From assembly GCF_020283565.1 (NCBI RefSeq), contig NC_060065.1, forward strand, positions 27,950,409 through 28,014,408: DNA of 64,000 nucleotides. Direction: 5' to 3'. Under the pieces are notes generated by a model. That model saw only the letters and a list, made by a program, of their open reading frames with translations. It had not been told where the DNA came from and searched no databases. This DNA comes from Trifolium pratense. Its lineage: Eukaryota; Streptophyta; Magnoliopsida; Fabales; Fabaceae. The position numbers and the translations under genes were made by a program. Shown here piece after piece: positions 10,632 through 23,490 of the stretch. The stretch's first letter is position 1. The number at the start of each line of letters is the position of its first letter.

Positions 10632-13600
10632 TCATTCAGAGATTGAAAACATGTTCAGATGTTTCTTTATAAAATCAAATCTTTCAACATGTAAGGCTTT
10701 AGTAAATATGTCAGCCCATTGATTTTCAGTATCAACAAACTTAATATCTATAATGCCTCTCTGAACATAATCTCTGATAAAATGGTGTTTGATTTCAATA
10801 TGTTTGGCTCTAGAGTGTAGGATAGGATTTTTAGATAAATGAATGGCTGCAGTATTATCACAATATAAAGGAATATTGTTACTGCTTACCTGATAATCTT
10901 CTAACTGATATTTTAACCAGAGTAGTTGTGTACAACACTTAGCTGCTGAAATGTATTCTGCTTCTGCTGTAGACAAAGCTATAGTAGTTTGTCTCTTACT
11001 AGCCCAGGAGATAAGGTTTTCACCAACAAATTGACAATTGCCACTTGTGGATTTTCTTTCAATTTTATCTCCAGCATAGTCAGCATCACAGAATCCATTT
11101 AGCATATAATCATTGGATTTCTTATAGAGAAGTCCAAGATTAGTTGTTCCTTTCAGATACCTAAAGATTCTCTTTACAGCAGTAAGATGAGATTCTCTAG
11201 GATCTGACTGGAATCTTGCACATAAGCATACACTGAATAAAATATCTGGTCTAGAGGCTGTCAGATAGAGTAAGGAACCAATCATACCTCTGTAGACCTT
11301 TTGATCTACTTTTCCTTCATCATCTGACTTGCTCATGTTGGTAGTTGAATGCATAGGAGTGTTCATTATTTTGCAATCATCTAGATTGAATTTCTTCAGA
11401 AGTTCTTTAGTGTATTTTGATTGATGAACATAAGTTCCTTCCTTCTTCTGATTAATTTGAATTCCAAGAAAGAATTTCAATTCTCCCATCATGCTCATTT
11501 CAAATTCATCCTGCATTATCTTAGAAAAATTCTTGCACAAGGAAGCATTAGTTGAACCAAAGATAATATCATCAACATAAATTTGAATGATTAAAATGTC
11601 TTCTTTGGTTGTTTTTCTAAAGAGCGTGCAGTCAACCTTCCCTTTCTCAAAACCCTTTTCAAGAAGGAAATTACTGAGTCTATCATACCAAGCTCTTGGA
11701 GCTTGTTTCAGACCATACAGTGATTTCTTCAATTTGAAAACATGTTCTGGGTTTGAGACATCTTCAAAACCAGGAGGTTGCTTAACATACACTTCTTCAG
11801 AAATAAAACCATTTAAGAAAGCACTTTTAACATCCATCTGATACAAGGTTATTCCATGATTAACAGCATAAGATAGAAGTAACCTGATTGCTTCAAGTCT
11901 AGCAACTGGTGCAAAGGTTTCAGTATAGTCAATCCCTTCTTGCTGACTATAACCTTGTGCAACCAATCTAGCCTTGTTTCTTACCACTTCACCTTGTTCA
12001 TTCAGCTTGTTTCTGAATACCCATTTTGTTCCAATAATGTTCTTGTGTGAAGGTTTGGGCACTAGAGTCCATACATCATTTCTTTGAAATTGATTCAGCT
12101 CTTCTTGCATTGCCACTATCCATGCATCATCTTTCAGAGCTTCATCAATCTTTGAAGGTTCCATCATTGAGATAAGACCAACTAACGATTCCTCATTTCT
12201 CAGTTGAGATCTTGTCTTCCTTGGACTATCCTTGTTGCCTAAGATCAGTTCCTCTGGATGTGATGATTTGTATTTGAAAGTGTTTCTTGGGGGTTCATCA
12301 TCTTCAGACTCATCAACAGCAGGTTCAGCAGTTGCTTCAGATCTTTGTTGTTCAGAGTCTGTAGGAGCTGTCATGTTCAGAGGTTCTTCAGAGAATGGAT
12401 GTTCTGAGTAGTTTGGAATATCTGAATACTGATCCTCTGATACCTGAAATCTAGACAAACCTTCCACAAGCTCTGACACTTGGTCAGGCTCTTTGTCATC
12501 AAATTTGACATGCATAGTTTCTTCCACAGTGTGTGTTTCAGAAATATACAGTCTGTATGCTTTTGAGCGTTCAGAATATCCTATAAAGATACCCTTATAA
12601 CCTCTAGCATCAAATTTCTTTAGATGGACTTTGTTGTTTAAGATATAACATGTACATCCAAACTGATGAAAATAAGAAATGTCAGGTTTTCTTCCTTTGA
12701 ACAATTCATAAGCAGTTTTGTTCAATTTAGATCTGATATAGATTCTATTTTGAACATAACATGCTGTGTTTACAGCTTCTGCCCATAAAAATTTTGCTAC
12801 ATTAGTTTCATGCATCATGGTTCTGGCCATTTCTTGCAGAGTTCTATTCTTCCTTTCAACAACCCCATTTTGTTGAGGTGTTCTAGGAGAAGAGAATTCA
12901 TGCAGAATGCCATATTTTTCACAAAAGTTTTCAAAAGGTTCATTTTCAAATTCTCCACCATGATCACTTCTAACTTTTAAAATAGTGTAGCCTTTTTCAT
13001 TTTGAATTTGTTTGCAGAAGATGCTAAACTCATCATAAGCTTCATCTTTTGTTCTTAAGAATTTTACCCAAGTCCATCTACTATAATCATCAACAATTAC
13101 TAATCCATACTTCTTTCCATTGATAGAGGCAGTGTGAACTGGCCCAAAAAGATCAATGTGAAGAAGTTCCAATGGTCTTGAGGTAGAAACAATGTTTTTA
13201 GGTTTAAAAGAAGATTTTGTAATTTTTCCTTTTTGACAAGAACCACAAAGTGTGTTTGAGTGATATTTGATTTTTGGTAAACCTCTGACAAGGTCAAGCT
13301 TACTAAGCTTAGAGATTAACCTCCAGTTAGCATGGCCTAACCTCTTATGCCAGATCCATTTTTCTTCACTCAAGGTCAAAAGACACATCACTTTTTGTTC
13401 ATTCAAATCAGAAAGATTAATTTTATAAACATTGTTCTTTCTCAGACCTTTGAATATAATGGAGTTATCAGATTGTTTAGATACAGTACATGATTCCTTA
13501 TTAAAGACAACTACATAACCATTGTCGCAAAATTGACTTATGCTCAATAAGTTATGTTTGAGTCCATCTACTAACCAAACATCATTAATAGATAGGGAAG

Positions 13601-13796
13601 AATTACCTACTGTACCTGTACCTATTATCTTTCCTTTTTGATTACCTCCAAAGCCAACAGATCCTCCTTCTTTCATAGTCAGCTTAGAAAATAGTTGTTT
13701 GTCACCAGTCATATGCCTTGAACATCCACTATCCAGATACCATGAGTGATTCATGATACTTCTTTGAGTGGCAGGCTGTATGAGAAACAACTTTAA
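10632..13796 (-). CDS. pol: Copia Pol polyprotein of element B (PR-INT-RT-RNaseH)
   Basis: Open frame of about 1050 codons, in a different frame from gag. The frame opens after TGA 13799-13797, next to the gag stop TAA 13795-13793, and has no ATG at the junction, so expression needs frameshifting, splicing or reinitiation. Domains in order: aspartic protease [10 protein letters not shown] (about residue 20), integrase HHCC zinc domain (about 147-190) and its D-D-E triad ([21 protein letters not shown]), reverse transcriptase with [11 protein letters not shown] and the catalytic YVDDI (about 740), RNase H with [15 protein letters not shown] and HSRAKHIEI. The stop lies inside a short spacer before the third ORF. 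No lesion seen; highly similar to D pol. Confidence 0.95.
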   Translation of the reverse strand, partial: LKLFLIQPATQRSIMNHSWYLDSGCSRHMTGDKQLFSKLTMKEGGSVGFGGNQKGKIIGTGTVGNSSLSINDVWLVDGLKHNLLSISQFCDNGYVVVFNKESCTVSKQSDNSIIFKGLRKNNVYKINLSDLNEQKVMCLLTLSEEKWIWHKRLGHANWRLISKLSKLDLVRGLPKIKYHSNTLCGSCQKGKITKSSFKPKNIVSTSRPLELLHIDLFGPVHTASINGKKYGLVIVDDYSRWTWVKFLRTKDEAYDEFSIFCKQIQNEKGYTILKVRSDHGGEFENEPFENFCEKYGILHEFSSPRTPQQNGVVERKNRTLQEMARTMMHETNVAKFLWAEAVNTACYVQNRIYIRSKLNKTAYELFKGRKPDISYFHQFGCTCYILNNKVHLKKFDARGYKGIFIGYSERSKAYRLYISETHTVEETMHVKFDDKEPDQVSELVEGLSRFQVSEDQYSDIPNYSEHPFSEEPLNMTAPTDSEQQRSEATAEPAVDESEDDEPPRNTFKYKSSHPEELILGNKDSPRKTRSQLRNEESLVGLISMMEPSKIDEALKDDAWIVAMQEELNQFQRNDVWTLVPKPSHKNIIGTKWVFRNKLNEQGEVVRNKARLVAQGYSQQEGIDYTETFAPVARLEAIRLLLSYAVNHGITLYQMDVKSAFLNGFISEEVYVKQPPGFEDVSNPEHVFKLKKSLYGLKQAPRAWYDRLSNFLLEKGFEKGKVDCTLFRKTTKEDILIIQIYVDDIIFGSTNASLCKNFSKIMQDEFEMSMMGELKFFLGIQINQKKEGTYVHQSKYTKELLKKFNLDDCKIMNTPMHSTTNMSKSDDEGKVDQKVYRGMIGSLLYLTASRPDILFSVCLCARFQSDPRESHLTAVKRIFRYLKGTTNLGLLYKKSNDYMLNGFCDADYAGDKIERKSTSGNCQFVGENLISWASKRQTTIALSTAEAEYISAAKCCTQLLWLKYQLEDYQVSSNNIPLYCDNTAAIHLSKNPILHSRAKHIEIKHHFIRDYVQRGIIDIKFVDTENQWADIFTKALHVERFDFIKKHLNMFSISE

Positions 13797-16186
13797 TCAT
13801 TGCGATAGAACTCTTCATCACAGTTAATGATAAAGTCATCCCAGTATTCTTCCTCTTCATTTTTCAAGTTCTGATTGTTAACTTGAGAACTTGTCAGCCA
13901 TTTGTCTAGGACATAAGCCCTTCTTCCTTTGCATAGGACTTGTTTCCATACTCTAGGTAGGACATATCCTTTCCTAGTTGGTAAATCTGAATGATACATT
14001 ATTTCAGCTTTTGGCACCCATCTTCTGGGTCCACGCTTGTTAGTCCATACATGCTTACTATGTTGTCTAATGTTAGAGAAAGATCTTGGTTTGGAATAAT
14101 AACCTTTTTGAAACCTTTTCTTTTGAAATCTGTTATTATTCCAGGATTTGGATTGTTTATGATTCCAGGGTTTGTGTTTATCATCAATCCCATGTTCTGA
14201 TTGATTATATCTACTGACTCTAGAATCATAAATAATTTGAGTCCTGTACTTCATCTGAGATTTAGAATTTTTTCTTTTAAAAACTTCTGATCTTTTAGAT
14301 TGACTAGCTTCAGGTACTGAAGTTCCTTTGGATCCAGAATTTGAAGTCTCAGATGTTGAAGCTTTCAGAACATCTGAACTAATGTTCTCAGGTTCTGAAC
14401 AACTTCTATCTTCTGAACTTTTCTTTCCAGATCCTGAGGCACTTGGTTCCTCTGAGCTGTCAGCTTCTAAATCACTCAGATCATCATTGTCATTTTCAAC
14501 AATACCAGGATTCTTTCCCTCTTCACTTGGTGGAACAACATAATAAACCCAAGATTTTCCAACCTTTTTGGCAAAGGTCTTCAGCTTTGAATATGTTCTA
14601 CCATATTCATAGCCAAGTCCTTCTCCTCTATGTCTCAAAACATTATAAATTCTATTAGCAGCTTTGCTCTTCCCAAGGTTGAGATGCACAAACTGTTGAA
14701 GAGCTATTTCCTGCTCATCAATAGGTTTGTGACAAACAACACAACCCTTTTCAAAGTCATTTACTCTATTCAGAGTTTCTTGATATAGACCTTGAAAATG
14801 TTCTGCTTGTTCAGTCAGAGTGTTAAGCTTTTCTTGTAAAACTTTTTGTTTACTTAACACTCTGAGATGTTTCTCAATGACCTTGTTAAGTGCAGTTATA
14901 AGTTGAGATTTAGAGCAGTCAGAAAATACCTCATCAGTTACTTCTGAATCTGATTCTGATTCATCTTCTGAGTCTGCATCTGAGTCAGTTGAAGCCATCA
15001 GGGCTAGATTTGCCTCTTCTTCTTCCTCAACTTCTTCCTCAGATGATAGCTCTTCAAAAGTAGCCATCAGACTCTTTTTCAATTTGCTCTTGAATTGTTG
15101 CTTCTTTGAGCTGTATCTTTTGCTTTTGTCTTTAGCAGACATTTCTGGACAATCAGCAATAAAGTGTCCTGGCTTCTTACAGTTGAAGCAGTTCTTCTGA
15201 TCATCCTTTTTGCTGACAAAATTTCTGGAGCTGTTACCTCTGAAATTTCTTTTGTTAAATCTGTTCCATTGCTGAAACTTGGTGAATAAAGCAAACTCAT
15301 CTTCACCCATTTCCTCCTCTTGACCATCTGCAGAAGATTCCTCTTCAATGTCAAGAAGCTGAGTCTTAAGAGCTTTAGAAGGAGTCCTAGTTGACTGTAA
15401 AGCCACAGACTTGGACTTCTTCTTAGCTTCTGAATCAGCATTCAGAACCATCTCATGGCTTCTGAGATTGCTTATCAGAGCCTCAAGACTCAGAGTCTTG
15501 AGATTTTGAGCTTCTTCTATTGCAGTGACCTTAGGTCTCCAAGCAATAGGAAGACTTCTCAGAATCTTCTGAACATGATCATAGGTGGAATAACTCCTCT
15601 TAAGAGCTTTAAGACCAGATACAAGGATTTGAAACCTTGTAAACATAGTCTCAATGTTTTCATCTTGTTGCATAGTGAATAGTTCATATTGCCTTATCAA
15701 GAGACTAGCCTTAGCCTCTTGAACCTTTTCATTACCATCATAGGTAGCACACATAGAGTCAAAGATAGATTTAGCAGTAGACTTGTTCTCTATTCTGACA
15801 TAATCCTCATGTCTAATAGCACCAACAACAATGTCCTTTACTCTATGATGCTTAGTGTAGGTTTTTAAGTTAGCTGGTGTGAGTAACTTTCTATGCTCAA
15901 TGGACAATCTTCCATGTTCATTTAAGTTTTCAAAAGTTACTCCCAGCTCAACCAAATCCCACAACTCATGATCAATAGCAGTAATATTGCTATACAGTCT
16001 TTCCTTCCACCACTCAAATAATGATGCATCACCATTGAATATAGGGGCTTTCCTATTGCCACTATGTTCATGTGATTCATTACTTAAGTAGTCAAAACCA
16101 AAAGCATTTCTAGGACCACCACCAGCACCACTGGCCTCACCGGCTTCACCGGTAGTTCTAGTACTACTATCGTCTCCTCCAGACAT
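13793..16186 (-). CDS. gag: Gag of element B
   Basis: 797 codons, ATG at 16186 after a short leader. Gag is the nucleocapsid/particle protein. Visible: a Gly/Ser/Thr-rich N-terminus, the Copia gag core (a W-W-K-E-R motif about residue 60, then the helical region to about 240), one CX2CX4HX4C zinc knuckle ([14 protein letters not shown], about residue 333), a very acidic Ser/Glu segment (about 375-425), a second CxxC pair (CVVCHKP, about 480) and a basic, Asn/Arg-rich tail. The length is large for Copia but normal for Sireviruses. Ends TAA overlapping the start of the pol frame. Confidence 0.95.
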   Translation of the reverse strand: MSGGDDSSTRTTGEAGEASGAGGGPRNAFGFDYLSNESHEHSGNRKAPIFNGDASLFEWWKERLYSNITAIDHELWDLVELGVTFENLNEHGRLSIEHRKLLTPANLKTYTKHHRVKDIVVGAIRHEDYVRIENKSTAKSIFDSMCATYDGNEKVQEAKASLLIRQYELFTMQQDENIETMFTRFQILVSGLKALKRSYSTYDHVQKILRSLPIAWRPKVTAIEEAQNLKTLSLEALISNLRSHEMVLNADSEAKKKSKSVALQSTRTPSKALKTQLLDIEEESSADGQEEEMGEDEFALFTKFQQWNRFNKRNFRGNSSRNFVSKKDDQKNCFNCKKPGHFIADCPEMSAKDKSKRYSSKKQQFKSKLKKSLMATFEELSSEEEVEEEEEANLALMASTDSDADSEDESESDSEVTDEVFSDCSKSQLITALNKVIEKHLRVLSKQKVLQEKLNTLTEQAEHFQGLYQETLNRVNDFEKGCVVCHKPIDEQEIALQQFVHLNLGKSKAANRIYNVLRHRGEGLGYEYGRTYSKLKTFAKKVGKSWVYYVVPPSEEGKNPGIVENDNDDLSDLEADSSEEPSASGSGKKSSEDRSCSEPENISSDVLKASTSETSNSGSKGTSVPEASQSKRSEVFKRKNSKSQMKYRTQIIYDSRVSRYNQSEHGIDDKHKPWNHKQSKSWNNNRFQKKRFQKGYYSKPRSFSNIRQHSKHVWTNKRGPRRWVPKAEIMYHSDLPTRKGYVLPRVWKQVLCKGRRAYVLDKWLTSSQVNNQNLKNEEEEYWDDFIINCDEEFYRND

Positions 16187-16242
16187 AGTGTTCTCACAAG
16201 ATCTTTACTGTCTCACTGTTAAGTGAAAGTAACAGACCAGAG

Positions 16243-16256
16243 CTCTAGATACCAAT
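16243..16256 (-). other. Primer-binding site of element B, one-base insertion
   Basis: On the minus strand the bases next to the LTR read ATTGGTATCTAGAGC. Compared with the initiator-tRNA-Met complement TGGTATCAGAGC there is one extra T in the middle. D and F have TGGCATCAGAGC without an insertion. The extra base may lower primer annealing. Confidence 0.8.
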
Positions 16257-16740
16257 TGAAGGTGTGAAAACACAAGAAGGGGGGGGGGTTGAATTGTGTT
16301 TTAGCTAAGTTAAAACTTTTTCAAGTTCTTAACTCAACTAAGTTAGCGGCGGATAAATAACACAAATAGTAACAAGATAGAGAGAGAAAGTACACAGGCA
16401 ATTTATACTGGTTCCTCTCACAAAACGAGAGTAGTCCAGTCCCCTTGCACTTCCAAGGGATTTCACTATAATCACACAAGATTACACCTGCTCAAGCACA
16501 CAAGCAAGAGACTTCACAACAATGCTCAAGCACACAAGCTTAAGACTTCACACTTAAGCACACAAGCTTAAGTTTCCTCAAGTAATAGTAAAGTATATGA
16601 AAGTATACAGATGCTCTTAGAAGAACCTAAAGAGAGCAAATACAAAGAGTACAGAGTATTTGACTAAAGTGCAAAAACACTTGATAAGAGGTTCAGAGCT
16701 TGTATACACAGAATTTAGAGTTTGTTCAGCGCACGTTCAA
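16257..16740 (-). repeat. 5' LTR of element B, left portion
   Basis: The first 484 bp (plus-strand order) of the 5' LTR, ending at the Gypsy C insertion in TTCAA (16736-16740). Matches 5275-5765 of the 3' LTR except for substitutions and a shorter G run (10 G). The 77-codon frame seen in the right-hand LTR part is not treated as a gene (see rejected items). Confidence 0.95.
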
Positions 16741-18932
16741 TGTAACGACCCAATTTTCAAATTATTATTTTTATGTGTTAAAATATTTTATTTAACGTGG
16801 CATTTTAAATAAGTTAATAACTTTAGTTATTTACCGAGTACTTTAGTTATTAAGCGATAGTGAGAGTTATCGTGTTATTGGGCCAAGCCAATGGGCTTGA
16901 GGCCCAATGGGCCTTGTGAGGTGTGTGTGTGGCGCCCTTATGGCCATGAAGCAAGGGAGAGAAATTCATTTTTCTCATAGTTCTTGTGTTTAGAGTTGAA
17001 GAGAAGAGTTGAGAGCTAGGGCAAGAAGAAAAGCTAGAGATTCAAGATCTTCGTCGAGTTTTCTTCGAATCCAGGTATGAGAGTAGTTTCCTTAATCGTG
17101 GGTGATCCGAGGAAGGGGAGAATGTCGATTTCTCCTCACCCGAACTTCCTCCACCCCATTTTCGTTTTGGTTTGGGAGAGTTAATCTTCGAGAAAGTGAA
17201 ACCCAATGTTAATAACATGTTCAATATACTTCTACCATGTAGTGTGAGCGAAATCATGGGTTAAATAATGAGAATTTGTATGTTTGAGTGATTATATGTG
17301 TTCTTGAGCTTTTAGACTCATAAATGTTAAATCCTTGCTTTTTCGATGTTAATGATGTGGATCGGAGAATCAATCCGTCCTTTTGTGCTTATATATGTGT
17401 TATATACATGAAAACAAACATATTTGGGGTTTATAACATGAAAAATGGGATTTTGGGTGATTTTGAGTGAAAAATCATTTTCTGAAAACTCAAGAACAGA
17501 TGTTCTTCTGGTGTGGTTCGCTACCTGTTCGCTACAGCGAACGTGTTCGCCAGATGCTCGCCAACTGCTCGCCAGTTGAGGTTTTGTGTCTGTTTGCGTT
17601 CGCTACCTGCTCGCTACAGCGAATGTGTTCGCCAGCTGCTCGCTACAGCGAACGTGTTCGCCAGATGCTCGCCAGTTGAGGTTTTGTGTCTGTTTGCGTT
17701 CGCTACCTGTTCGCTACCTGTTCGCTACCTATTCGCTACCTGTTCGCTATAGCGAACAGCTCTGTGACAGGATTATTTTGCTGATGTTTTGTTAGTGGAA
17801 TTATGCACTTATAACATGTAATTGTGATATTCTAACATACGATTAGGTGCTTTTAGCTATGATTAATTGTATGATGATGAGATATGATAAAGGAAGTGAT
17901 TAATGAAGAATATTAGGATAATTGTTTATTCTAATAATGAAGAATGTTGGATATTATTCCACATTGTAAAGGAAGAAGCTTAATGCTATTAATTGTGAGT
18001 GGATTCATGAAACATAAACATGCATTCATGAATTAAATAGGATATTGGATATTCCAATAAAGAAGTATATCGGATTATATTTATCCGATAAAGAAGGATA
18101 TTAGAGGTGAGATACTCTAATAAAGAAGATGGTACCACATGCATTAGTAATGTCTAGGATTGACATTCATGAAGTTGGAGCATTAGAGTTGCATTAGGTT
18201 ATATGTGTGCATTACTTGATAAGTGATATGTGACACATGTTTGACTACTTGTGATATTTGATAACTGATACTTGATAGTTGGTATTCGATTATGTATTTT
18301 GAGAACTGCTAATTGGATTATAGATGTGTATATATATGTATATGTATAGGTATAATTGTGAGGCATGCTTATGGTATTGAAGTAGTGTTTAAGTATCGAT
18401 TTACTTACACTTGTATTTTGATTAAGTGATCTAACTCTCATGTTTTGTGTTATGTGCTGGACCGTTGGGGGTTCAGGTTCTCAGGTTGAGGATCCCGATC
18501 AGAGTTAGAGGCTGCTCGTGCTCGTGTAGTGCGCTTTTTGGTGAGGAGTTAGCGTAGACTACTCCTTAGATATATGTTATATATCTTTTTGATGGGTTGT
18601 ATAGAATTGCTCTGATTAGGTCTTACCGGGTCGGGTTATTCGTTTGAATTGTATTAAGCCCGTGATGGCATATTTAACTTTGCTATTCCTATCTTTTGAA
18701 TTGTAAACATAATATCCTTTGTTGATATGGCCTAGAGCCTAGGGATATTGTGTGAACAATTATGATCATTGTATGATATACATTATGATAATTATTCGCT
18801 TTTAATTCCGCTGTGCTAGCATGATTTTTAATTATGCCGTGGTTTGTATTATTAACATGTGACGCCTAGATTTTCTTAAGTGTTTTATTTATTTATATTT
18901 AATAAATACGCGTTAAGGGGTTGGGTGTTACA
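16741..18932 (+). repeat. 5' LTR of element C (2192 bp)
   Basis: TGTAACGACC...GGGTGTTACA, paired with 23436-25634. Contains the GGCCCAATGGGC palindromic block near the start, a tandem palindromic array (17516-17759), and AT-rich AATAAAGAAGGATAT-type repeats at about 18045-18130. Confidence 0.97.
17516..17759. repeat. Tandem palindromic GTTCGCTA array in LTR C (5' copy)
   Basis: Repeats of TTCGCTACCTG, GTTCGCCAGATGCTCGCC and the self-complementary GTTCGCTACAGCGAAC / GTTCGCTATAGCGAAC, including a duplicated block separated by GAGGTTTTGTGTCTGTTTGC. The 3' LTR copy (24206-24460) has one more 11-bp CGCCAGATGCT unit, showing active copy-number change. The resulting Cys/Arg-rich open frames are by-products of the repeats. 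Confidence 0.9.
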
Positions 18933-18936
18933 ATAG

Positions 18937-18948
18937 TGGTATCAGAGC
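18937..18948 (+). other. Primer-binding site of element C
   Basis: TGGTATCAGAGC, an exact initiator-tRNA-Met complement, four bases after the 5' LTR. Followed by a 120-bp leader to the ATG. Confidence 0.95.
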
Positions 18949-19068
18949 AAGGTCGGTTCATGTGGAACCAATTAGGAATAGTTGCCCATATATTCAACTT
19001 GTGTAGAGATAACACTGTTGATATTACCTTTCTAAGTTTGTTCTTGGATTGGTTGGTTGTTCAGGATC

Positions 19069-22000
19069 ATGGCGGCTAGGGCTAACAATCAGATGACAGA
19101 TGCGATAGCTACTTTGACCAACATCGTGGCTAGAGATCATCAACCCGGGAGGGAAGATGAGATGAGGTTAGAGAGGTTTATGAAGCATAATCTGAAGCTT
19201 TTCATTGGAGGCTATGCTCCGGAGGCTGCTGTTAAGTGGATAGAGGAAGTAGAGATCGTTTTTGAGGCTATGAGGTGTACCGAGGAGAGTAAGTTGACCT
19301 TGGGTACTTATGTACTTCGTGAAGAAGCTAACAAGTGGTGGAAGAATGCTAAGCTAAGGATGGGAGTTGGTGGTGTGGTAATCACTTGGGAGATGTTCAA
19401 GGGAGAGTTCTTGAGGAAGTACTTTCCGGCTGATATTAGGAACAAGAAAGTGGTGGAGTTCATGGAGCTCAAGCAAGGGAACATGTCTGTAGCGGAGTAT
19501 TCCGTGAAGTTTGAGGAGTTGTGTGCGTTTAGTCCACACTACAACACCGTGGAAGCTGAGAATGACAAGTGTGTCAAGTTTGAAAGTGGGTTGCGCCCGG
19601 ACATCAAGCATCTTATCGGATTTTCTCAAATCCGAGACTTTGCAACTTTGGTGGATAAGTGCCGTATCTGTGATGATGATGGAAAGGCCAAGACTAATTA
19701 CTACAAGGCCATGAGTGACAAGAGAGGAAAAGGTCAAGACCGTGGGAAGCCTTATGGTGACAAGGGGAAGAAGGTTGTTGAGACTAGTGGTGGAAAGAAG
19801 AGAGGTGGTGGACAATGCTACAAGTGTGGTGAGTTGGGTCATAAGTCTTATGAGTGCCCAAAGAAAGTGGACAAGTGTTTCAATTGTGGGAGGCTAGGAC
19901 ACAAGTCGGATGTGTGTCAAGTGAAGGTGACTTGCTTCAATTGTGGTGAAGAGGGTCACAAGAGTCCTATGTGCAAGAAGCCGAAGAAGACTATGGGAAA
20001 GGTGTTTGCTTTGAGTGGAGATGATGCGGATCAGGGGGATAATCTCATTAGAGGTACGTGTTTCATCTATAACACTCCTTTAATTGCGATTATTGATACG
20101 GGAGCTACACATTCTTTTATATCCGTTGATTGCATGAAGCGTCTTAGTATACCTGTGTCTGAAATGTCTGGTCGTATGGAAATAGAAACTCCTGCTAATG
20201 GTTCTGTAACTACCCGTCTTGTATGTCGTGACTGTCCCGTAACCGTGTTTGGTAGACACTTTGGAATGGACCTAGTGTGTATCCAACTTAGTGGAATAGA
20301 TGTTATCTTTGGTATGAACTGGTTGATATTTAATCGAGTCCATATCAATTGTTGTGAGAAGACCGTTGTATTTCCTAAACCGGAGGAGAGTTTGCATTTG
20401 ATGAGTAAGAAGGAAGTAGTAGAGTCGTTGAAGGAACCTGTAGAGGTGTATGCGTTGTTTGCATCCTTGAAGATGGAAGGTGAAGTTAAGGTGGAAGGGT
20501 TACCGGTTGTTTGTGAATTTCCCGATGTATTTCCGGAAGACGTGTCAGATGTACCGCCGAAAAGAGAAGTAGAGTTTACGATTGATTTGGTACCTGGTAC
20601 CAGTCCGATATCTATGGCGCCGTATCGAATGTCAGCGTCAGAGTTGAATGAGTTGAAGAAACAACTAGAGGAACTACTTGAGAAGAAGTTTATTCGACCT
20701 AGTGTATCGCCGTGGGGTGCACCTGTGTTGTTGGTTAAGAAGAAAGAAGGGAGTATGCGGTTGTGTATCGACTACCGTCAGTTGAACAAAGTGACGATCA
20801 AGAATAAGTATCCACTTCCGAGGATAGATGATTTGATGGATCAATTGGTTGGAGCTTGCGTGTTTAGTAAGATTGATCTGAGATCTGGATACCATCAGAT
20901 TAGAGTGAAAACGGAAGATATACCAAAGACTGCTTTTAGGACGAGGTATGGTCATTACGAGTATTCGGTGATGCCTTTCGGTGTGACCAATGCACCTGGT
21001 GTTTTTATGGAGTACATGAATAGGATTTTTCATTCATTCTTGGATAAGTTTGTAGTGGTATTCATCGATGATATTTTGGTTTACTCAAAGTCCGAAGAGG
21101 AACATAAGGAGCATTTGCGGATTGTTTTACAAGTTTTGAAGGAGAAGAAGTTGTATGCCAAGTTGTCGAAGTGTGAGTTTTGGTTGAAAGAAGTAAGTTT
21201 TCTTGGTCATGTGATTTCAAGTGGAGGAATAACGGTTGACCCAGCGAAAGTTGATGTCGTATTGCAATGGGGAACGCCGGAGTCTGTTTCTGAGATAAGA
21301 AGTTTTCTTGGATTGGCTGGTTATTATAGGAGGTTCATTGAAGGATTTTCGAAGTTGGCTTTGCCATTAACGCAGTTGACTCGGAAGGATCAAGCGTTTG
21401 TTTGGGATGTGAAGTGTGAAGAAAGTTTTCAAGAGCTTAAGAAGAGGTTGACTACCGCGCCTGTGTTGATTTTACCGGATGCTAAGGAATCTTTCGTCGT
21501 GTATTGTGATGCTTCGAAGATGGGACTAGGAGGTGTGCTTATGCAAAAAGGTCAAGTGGTAGCGTATGCGTCGAGACAACTGAAGGTTCACGAGAGGAAT
21601 TATCCGACACACGATCTTGAGTTAGCCGCAGTTGTGTTTTCATTGAAGGTATGGAGGCATTACTTGTATGGATCGAAGTTTGAAGTCTTTAGTGATCACA
21701 AGAGTTTGAAGTATCTATTCGATCAGAAGGAGTTGAATATGAGACAAAGAAGATGGCTCGAATTTTTGAAGGATTATGACTTTGATTTGAGTTATCACCC
21801 CGGAAAGGCTAATGTGGTGGCCGATGCGTTGAGTAGGAAATCGTTGCACATGTCATCACTAATGGTGAAAGAGTTAGAGTTGATTGAAGAATTCCGAGAT
21901 TTGAGTCTAGTGTGTGAAGTGACTCCTAAGAGTGTGAAGTTGGGAATGTTGAAGTTGACGAATCTTTTTCTAGAGAATATCAAAGAATGTCAAAAGACGG

Positions 22001-23490
22001 ATAAGAAGTTAATGGAGAAGTTGGCAATAGTGGTTGAGGAAGGAAAAGAAGCTAATTTCAAAGTTGACGAGAACGGAGTTGTGAGATTTCATGGAAGAGT
22101 GTGCGTGCCCGATGTGCCCGAGATGAAGAAGATGATTTTGGAAGAAGGTCATAGGAGTGGAATGAGTATTCATCCTGGGGTAACCAAGATGTATCAAGAT
22201 TTGAAGAAGTTATTTTGGTGGCCAGGAATGAAGAGGCAAATTTCTGAGTTTGTTTATGCTTGCCTAGTTTGTCAGAAGTCGAAGATTGAACATCAGAAAC
22301 CGTCTGGTTTATTGCAACCTTTGTTTATCCCAGAATGGAAGTGGGATAGTATTGCGATGGATTTTGTAGGAGGTTTACCCAAGACTACTAAAGGTTATGA
22401 AGTGATTTGGGTGGTAGTAGACCGTTTGACGAAGTGTGCGCATTTTATTGCTATTAAGAAAGGTACCTTGGTGCCTAAGTTGGCCGAGATTTATGTGGAG
22501 CAAATTGTGAAGTTGCATGGTATTCCGTCGAGTATTGTTTCGGATCGAGATCCGAGGTTTACTTCGAGATTTTGGGAAAGTTTACAAGAGGCTTTAGGGA
22601 CTAAGTTGAGGTTGATTTCGGCTTATCATCCTCAAACGGATGGCCAATCGGAAAGGACGATACAATCTTTGGAAGATTTGTTGAGAGCTTGTGTTTTGGA
22701 GCAAGGAGTAAGTTGGGATTCGTGTTTACCGTTGATCGAGTTCACGTACAACAATAGTTTTCATTCGAGTATTGGAATGGCACCTTTTGAGGCTTTGTAT
22801 GGAAGGAGGTGTAGAACACCGCTTTGTTGGTTTGAATCCGGAGAGAGTGTGATTCTTGGTCCGGAGATTGTGCAAGAGACTACGGAAAAGATTAGAATGA
22901 TTCGAGAGAAGATGAAAGCGTCTCAGAGTCGTCAAAAGAGTTATCATGACAAGAGGAGGAAAGACATTGAATTTCAAGAAGGTGATCATGTTTTCTTAAG
23001 AGTTACATCGACTACCGGAATTGGACGTGCTTTGAAGTCAAGGAAGTTGACGTCGAAGTTTATTGGTCCTTATCAGATTTTGAAAAGAGTGGGGAAAGTG
23101 GCGTATAGGATTGCTTTACCGCCATCATTGGCGAATTTGCATGATGTGTTTCACGTGTCACAATTGAGGAAGTATGTTAGAGACCCGTCACATGTGATTG
23201 AGTCAGATGATGTTCAAGTGAGGGATGACTTAACGGTCGAGACTGTGCCTTTGAGGATTGAAGGTAGAGAAGTGAAGAGGTTGAGGAACAAAGATATCGC
23301 CTCGGTGAAGGTGGTATGGGGAGGACCCGCTGGTGAGAATGCAACTTGGGAATTGGAGAGTAAGATGAGGAGCTCGTATCCGGAGTTATTCTCAGGTAAT
23401 TTTCGAGGGCGAAAATTCTTTAAGGAGGGTAGAGTTGTAACGACCCAATTTTCAAATTATTATTTTTATGTGTTAAAATATTTTATTTAA
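19069..23490 (+). CDS. gag-pol: Gag-Pol polyprotein with chromodomain (Tekay clade)
   Basis: About 1473 codons from ATG 19069 (GGATCATGGC). The frame is open a little upstream, but without ATG. Order: gag core (about 40-200); three CX2CX4HX4C knuckles (about 249, 269 and 288; three is more than the usual one or two); protease IDTGATHSF (about 341); reverse transcriptase with [13 protein letters not shown] and the catalytic FIDDILVY (about 665); RNase H YCDAS (about 811); integrase with HHCC zinc domain (about 1030-1075) and a D-D35-E triad (MDFVGG, SDRDPR, GQSERT); and a C-terminal chromodomain (about 1392-1445, [11 protein letters not shown]...TWELE). Chromodomains in this clade direct integration to heterochromatin. 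There is no stop before the 3' LTR: translation passes through the PPT and ends 55 bp inside the LTR. No lesion seen. Confidence 0.97.
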   Translation: MAARANNQMTDAIATLTNIVARDHQPGREDEMRLERFMKHNLKLFIGGYAPEAAVKWIEEVEIVFEAMRCTEESKLTLGTYVLREEANKWWKNAKLRMGVGGVVITWEMFKGEFLRKYFPADIRNKKVVEFMELKQGNMSVAEYSVKFEELCAFSPHYNTVEAENDKCVKFESGLRPDIKHLIGFSQIRDFATLVDKCRICDDDGKAKTNYYKAMSDKRGKGQDRGKPYGDKGKKVVETSGGKKRGGGQCYKCGELGHKSYECPKKVDKCFNCGRLGHKSDVCQVKVTCFNCGEEGHKSPMCKKPKKTMGKVFALSGDDADQGDNLIRGTCFIYNTPLIAIIDTGATHSFISVDCMKRLSIPVSEMSGRMEIETPANGSVTTRLVCRDCPVTVFGRHFGMDLVCIQLSGIDVIFGMNWLIFNRVHINCCEKTVVFPKPEESLHLMSKKEVVESLKEPVEVYALFASLKMEGEVKVEGLPVVCEFPDVFPEDVSDVPPKREVEFTIDLVPGTSPISMAPYRMSASELNELKKQLEELLEKKFIRPSVSPWGAPVLLVKKKEGSMRLCIDYRQLNKVTIKNKYPLPRIDDLMDQLVGACVFSKIDLRSGYHQIRVKTEDIPKTAFRTRYGHYEYSVMPFGVTNAPGVFMEYMNRIFHSFLDKFVVVFIDDILVYSKSEEEHKEHLRIVLQVLKEKKLYAKLSKCEFWLKEVSFLGHVISSGGITVDPAKVDVVLQWGTPESVSEIRSFLGLAGYYRRFIEGFSKLALPLTQLTRKDQAFVWDVKCEESFQELKKRLTTAPVLILPDAKESFVVYCDASKMGLGGVLMQKGQVVAYASRQLKVHERNYPTHDLELAAVVFSLKVWRHYLYGSKFEVFSDHKSLKYLFDQKELNMRQRRWLEFLKDYDFDLSYHPGKANVVADALSRKSLHMSSLMVKELELIEEFRDLSLVCEVTPKSVKLGMLKLTNLFLENIKECQKTDKKLMEKLAIVVEEGKEANFKVDENGVVRFHGRVCVPDVPEMKKMILEEGHRSGMSIHPGVTKMYQDLKKLFWWPGMKRQISEFVYACLVCQKSKIEHQKPSGLLQPLFIPEWKWDSIAMDFVGGLPKTTKGYEVIWVVVDRLTKCAHFIAIKKGTLVPKLAEIYVEQIVKLHGIPSSIVSDRDPRFTSRFWESLQEALGTKLRLISAYHPQTDGQSERTIQSLEDLLRACVLEQGVSWDSCLPLIEFTYNNSFHSSIGMAPFEALYGRRCRTPLCWFESGESVILGPEIVQETTEKIRMIREKMKASQSRQKSYHDKRRKDIEFQEGDHVFLRVTSTTGIGRALKSRKLTSKFIGPYQILKRVGKVAYRIALPPSLANLHDVFHVSQLRKYVRDPSHVIESDDVQVRDDLTVETVPLRIEGREVKRLRNKDIASVKVVWGGPAGENATWELESKMRSSYPELFSGNFRGRKFFKEGRVVTTQFSNYYFYVLKYFI
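23420..23435 (+). other. Polypurine tract of element C
   Basis: TTTAAGGAGGGTAGAGT directly before the 3' LTR, the primer site for plus-strand DNA. It is also translated, because the polyprotein stop lies downstream in the LTR. Confidence 0.85.

Noticed and set aside
17516..17759. CRISPR-like direct repeats
   Set aside because: Repeats are contiguous or irregularly spaced, with no spacers of constant length, in a plant LTR; no cas genes.
17467..17795. Overlapping Cys/Arg/Leu-rich frames (also 24158-24497)
   Set aside because: Created by the tandem GTTCGCTA repeats in the LTR of C; several frames are open at once and none has a promoter or homologue.
18199..18441. 80-codon minus frame repeated at 24901-25143
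   Set aside because: Lies in both LTRs of C in low-complexity AT-rich sequence; duplication follows from the LTR copies.
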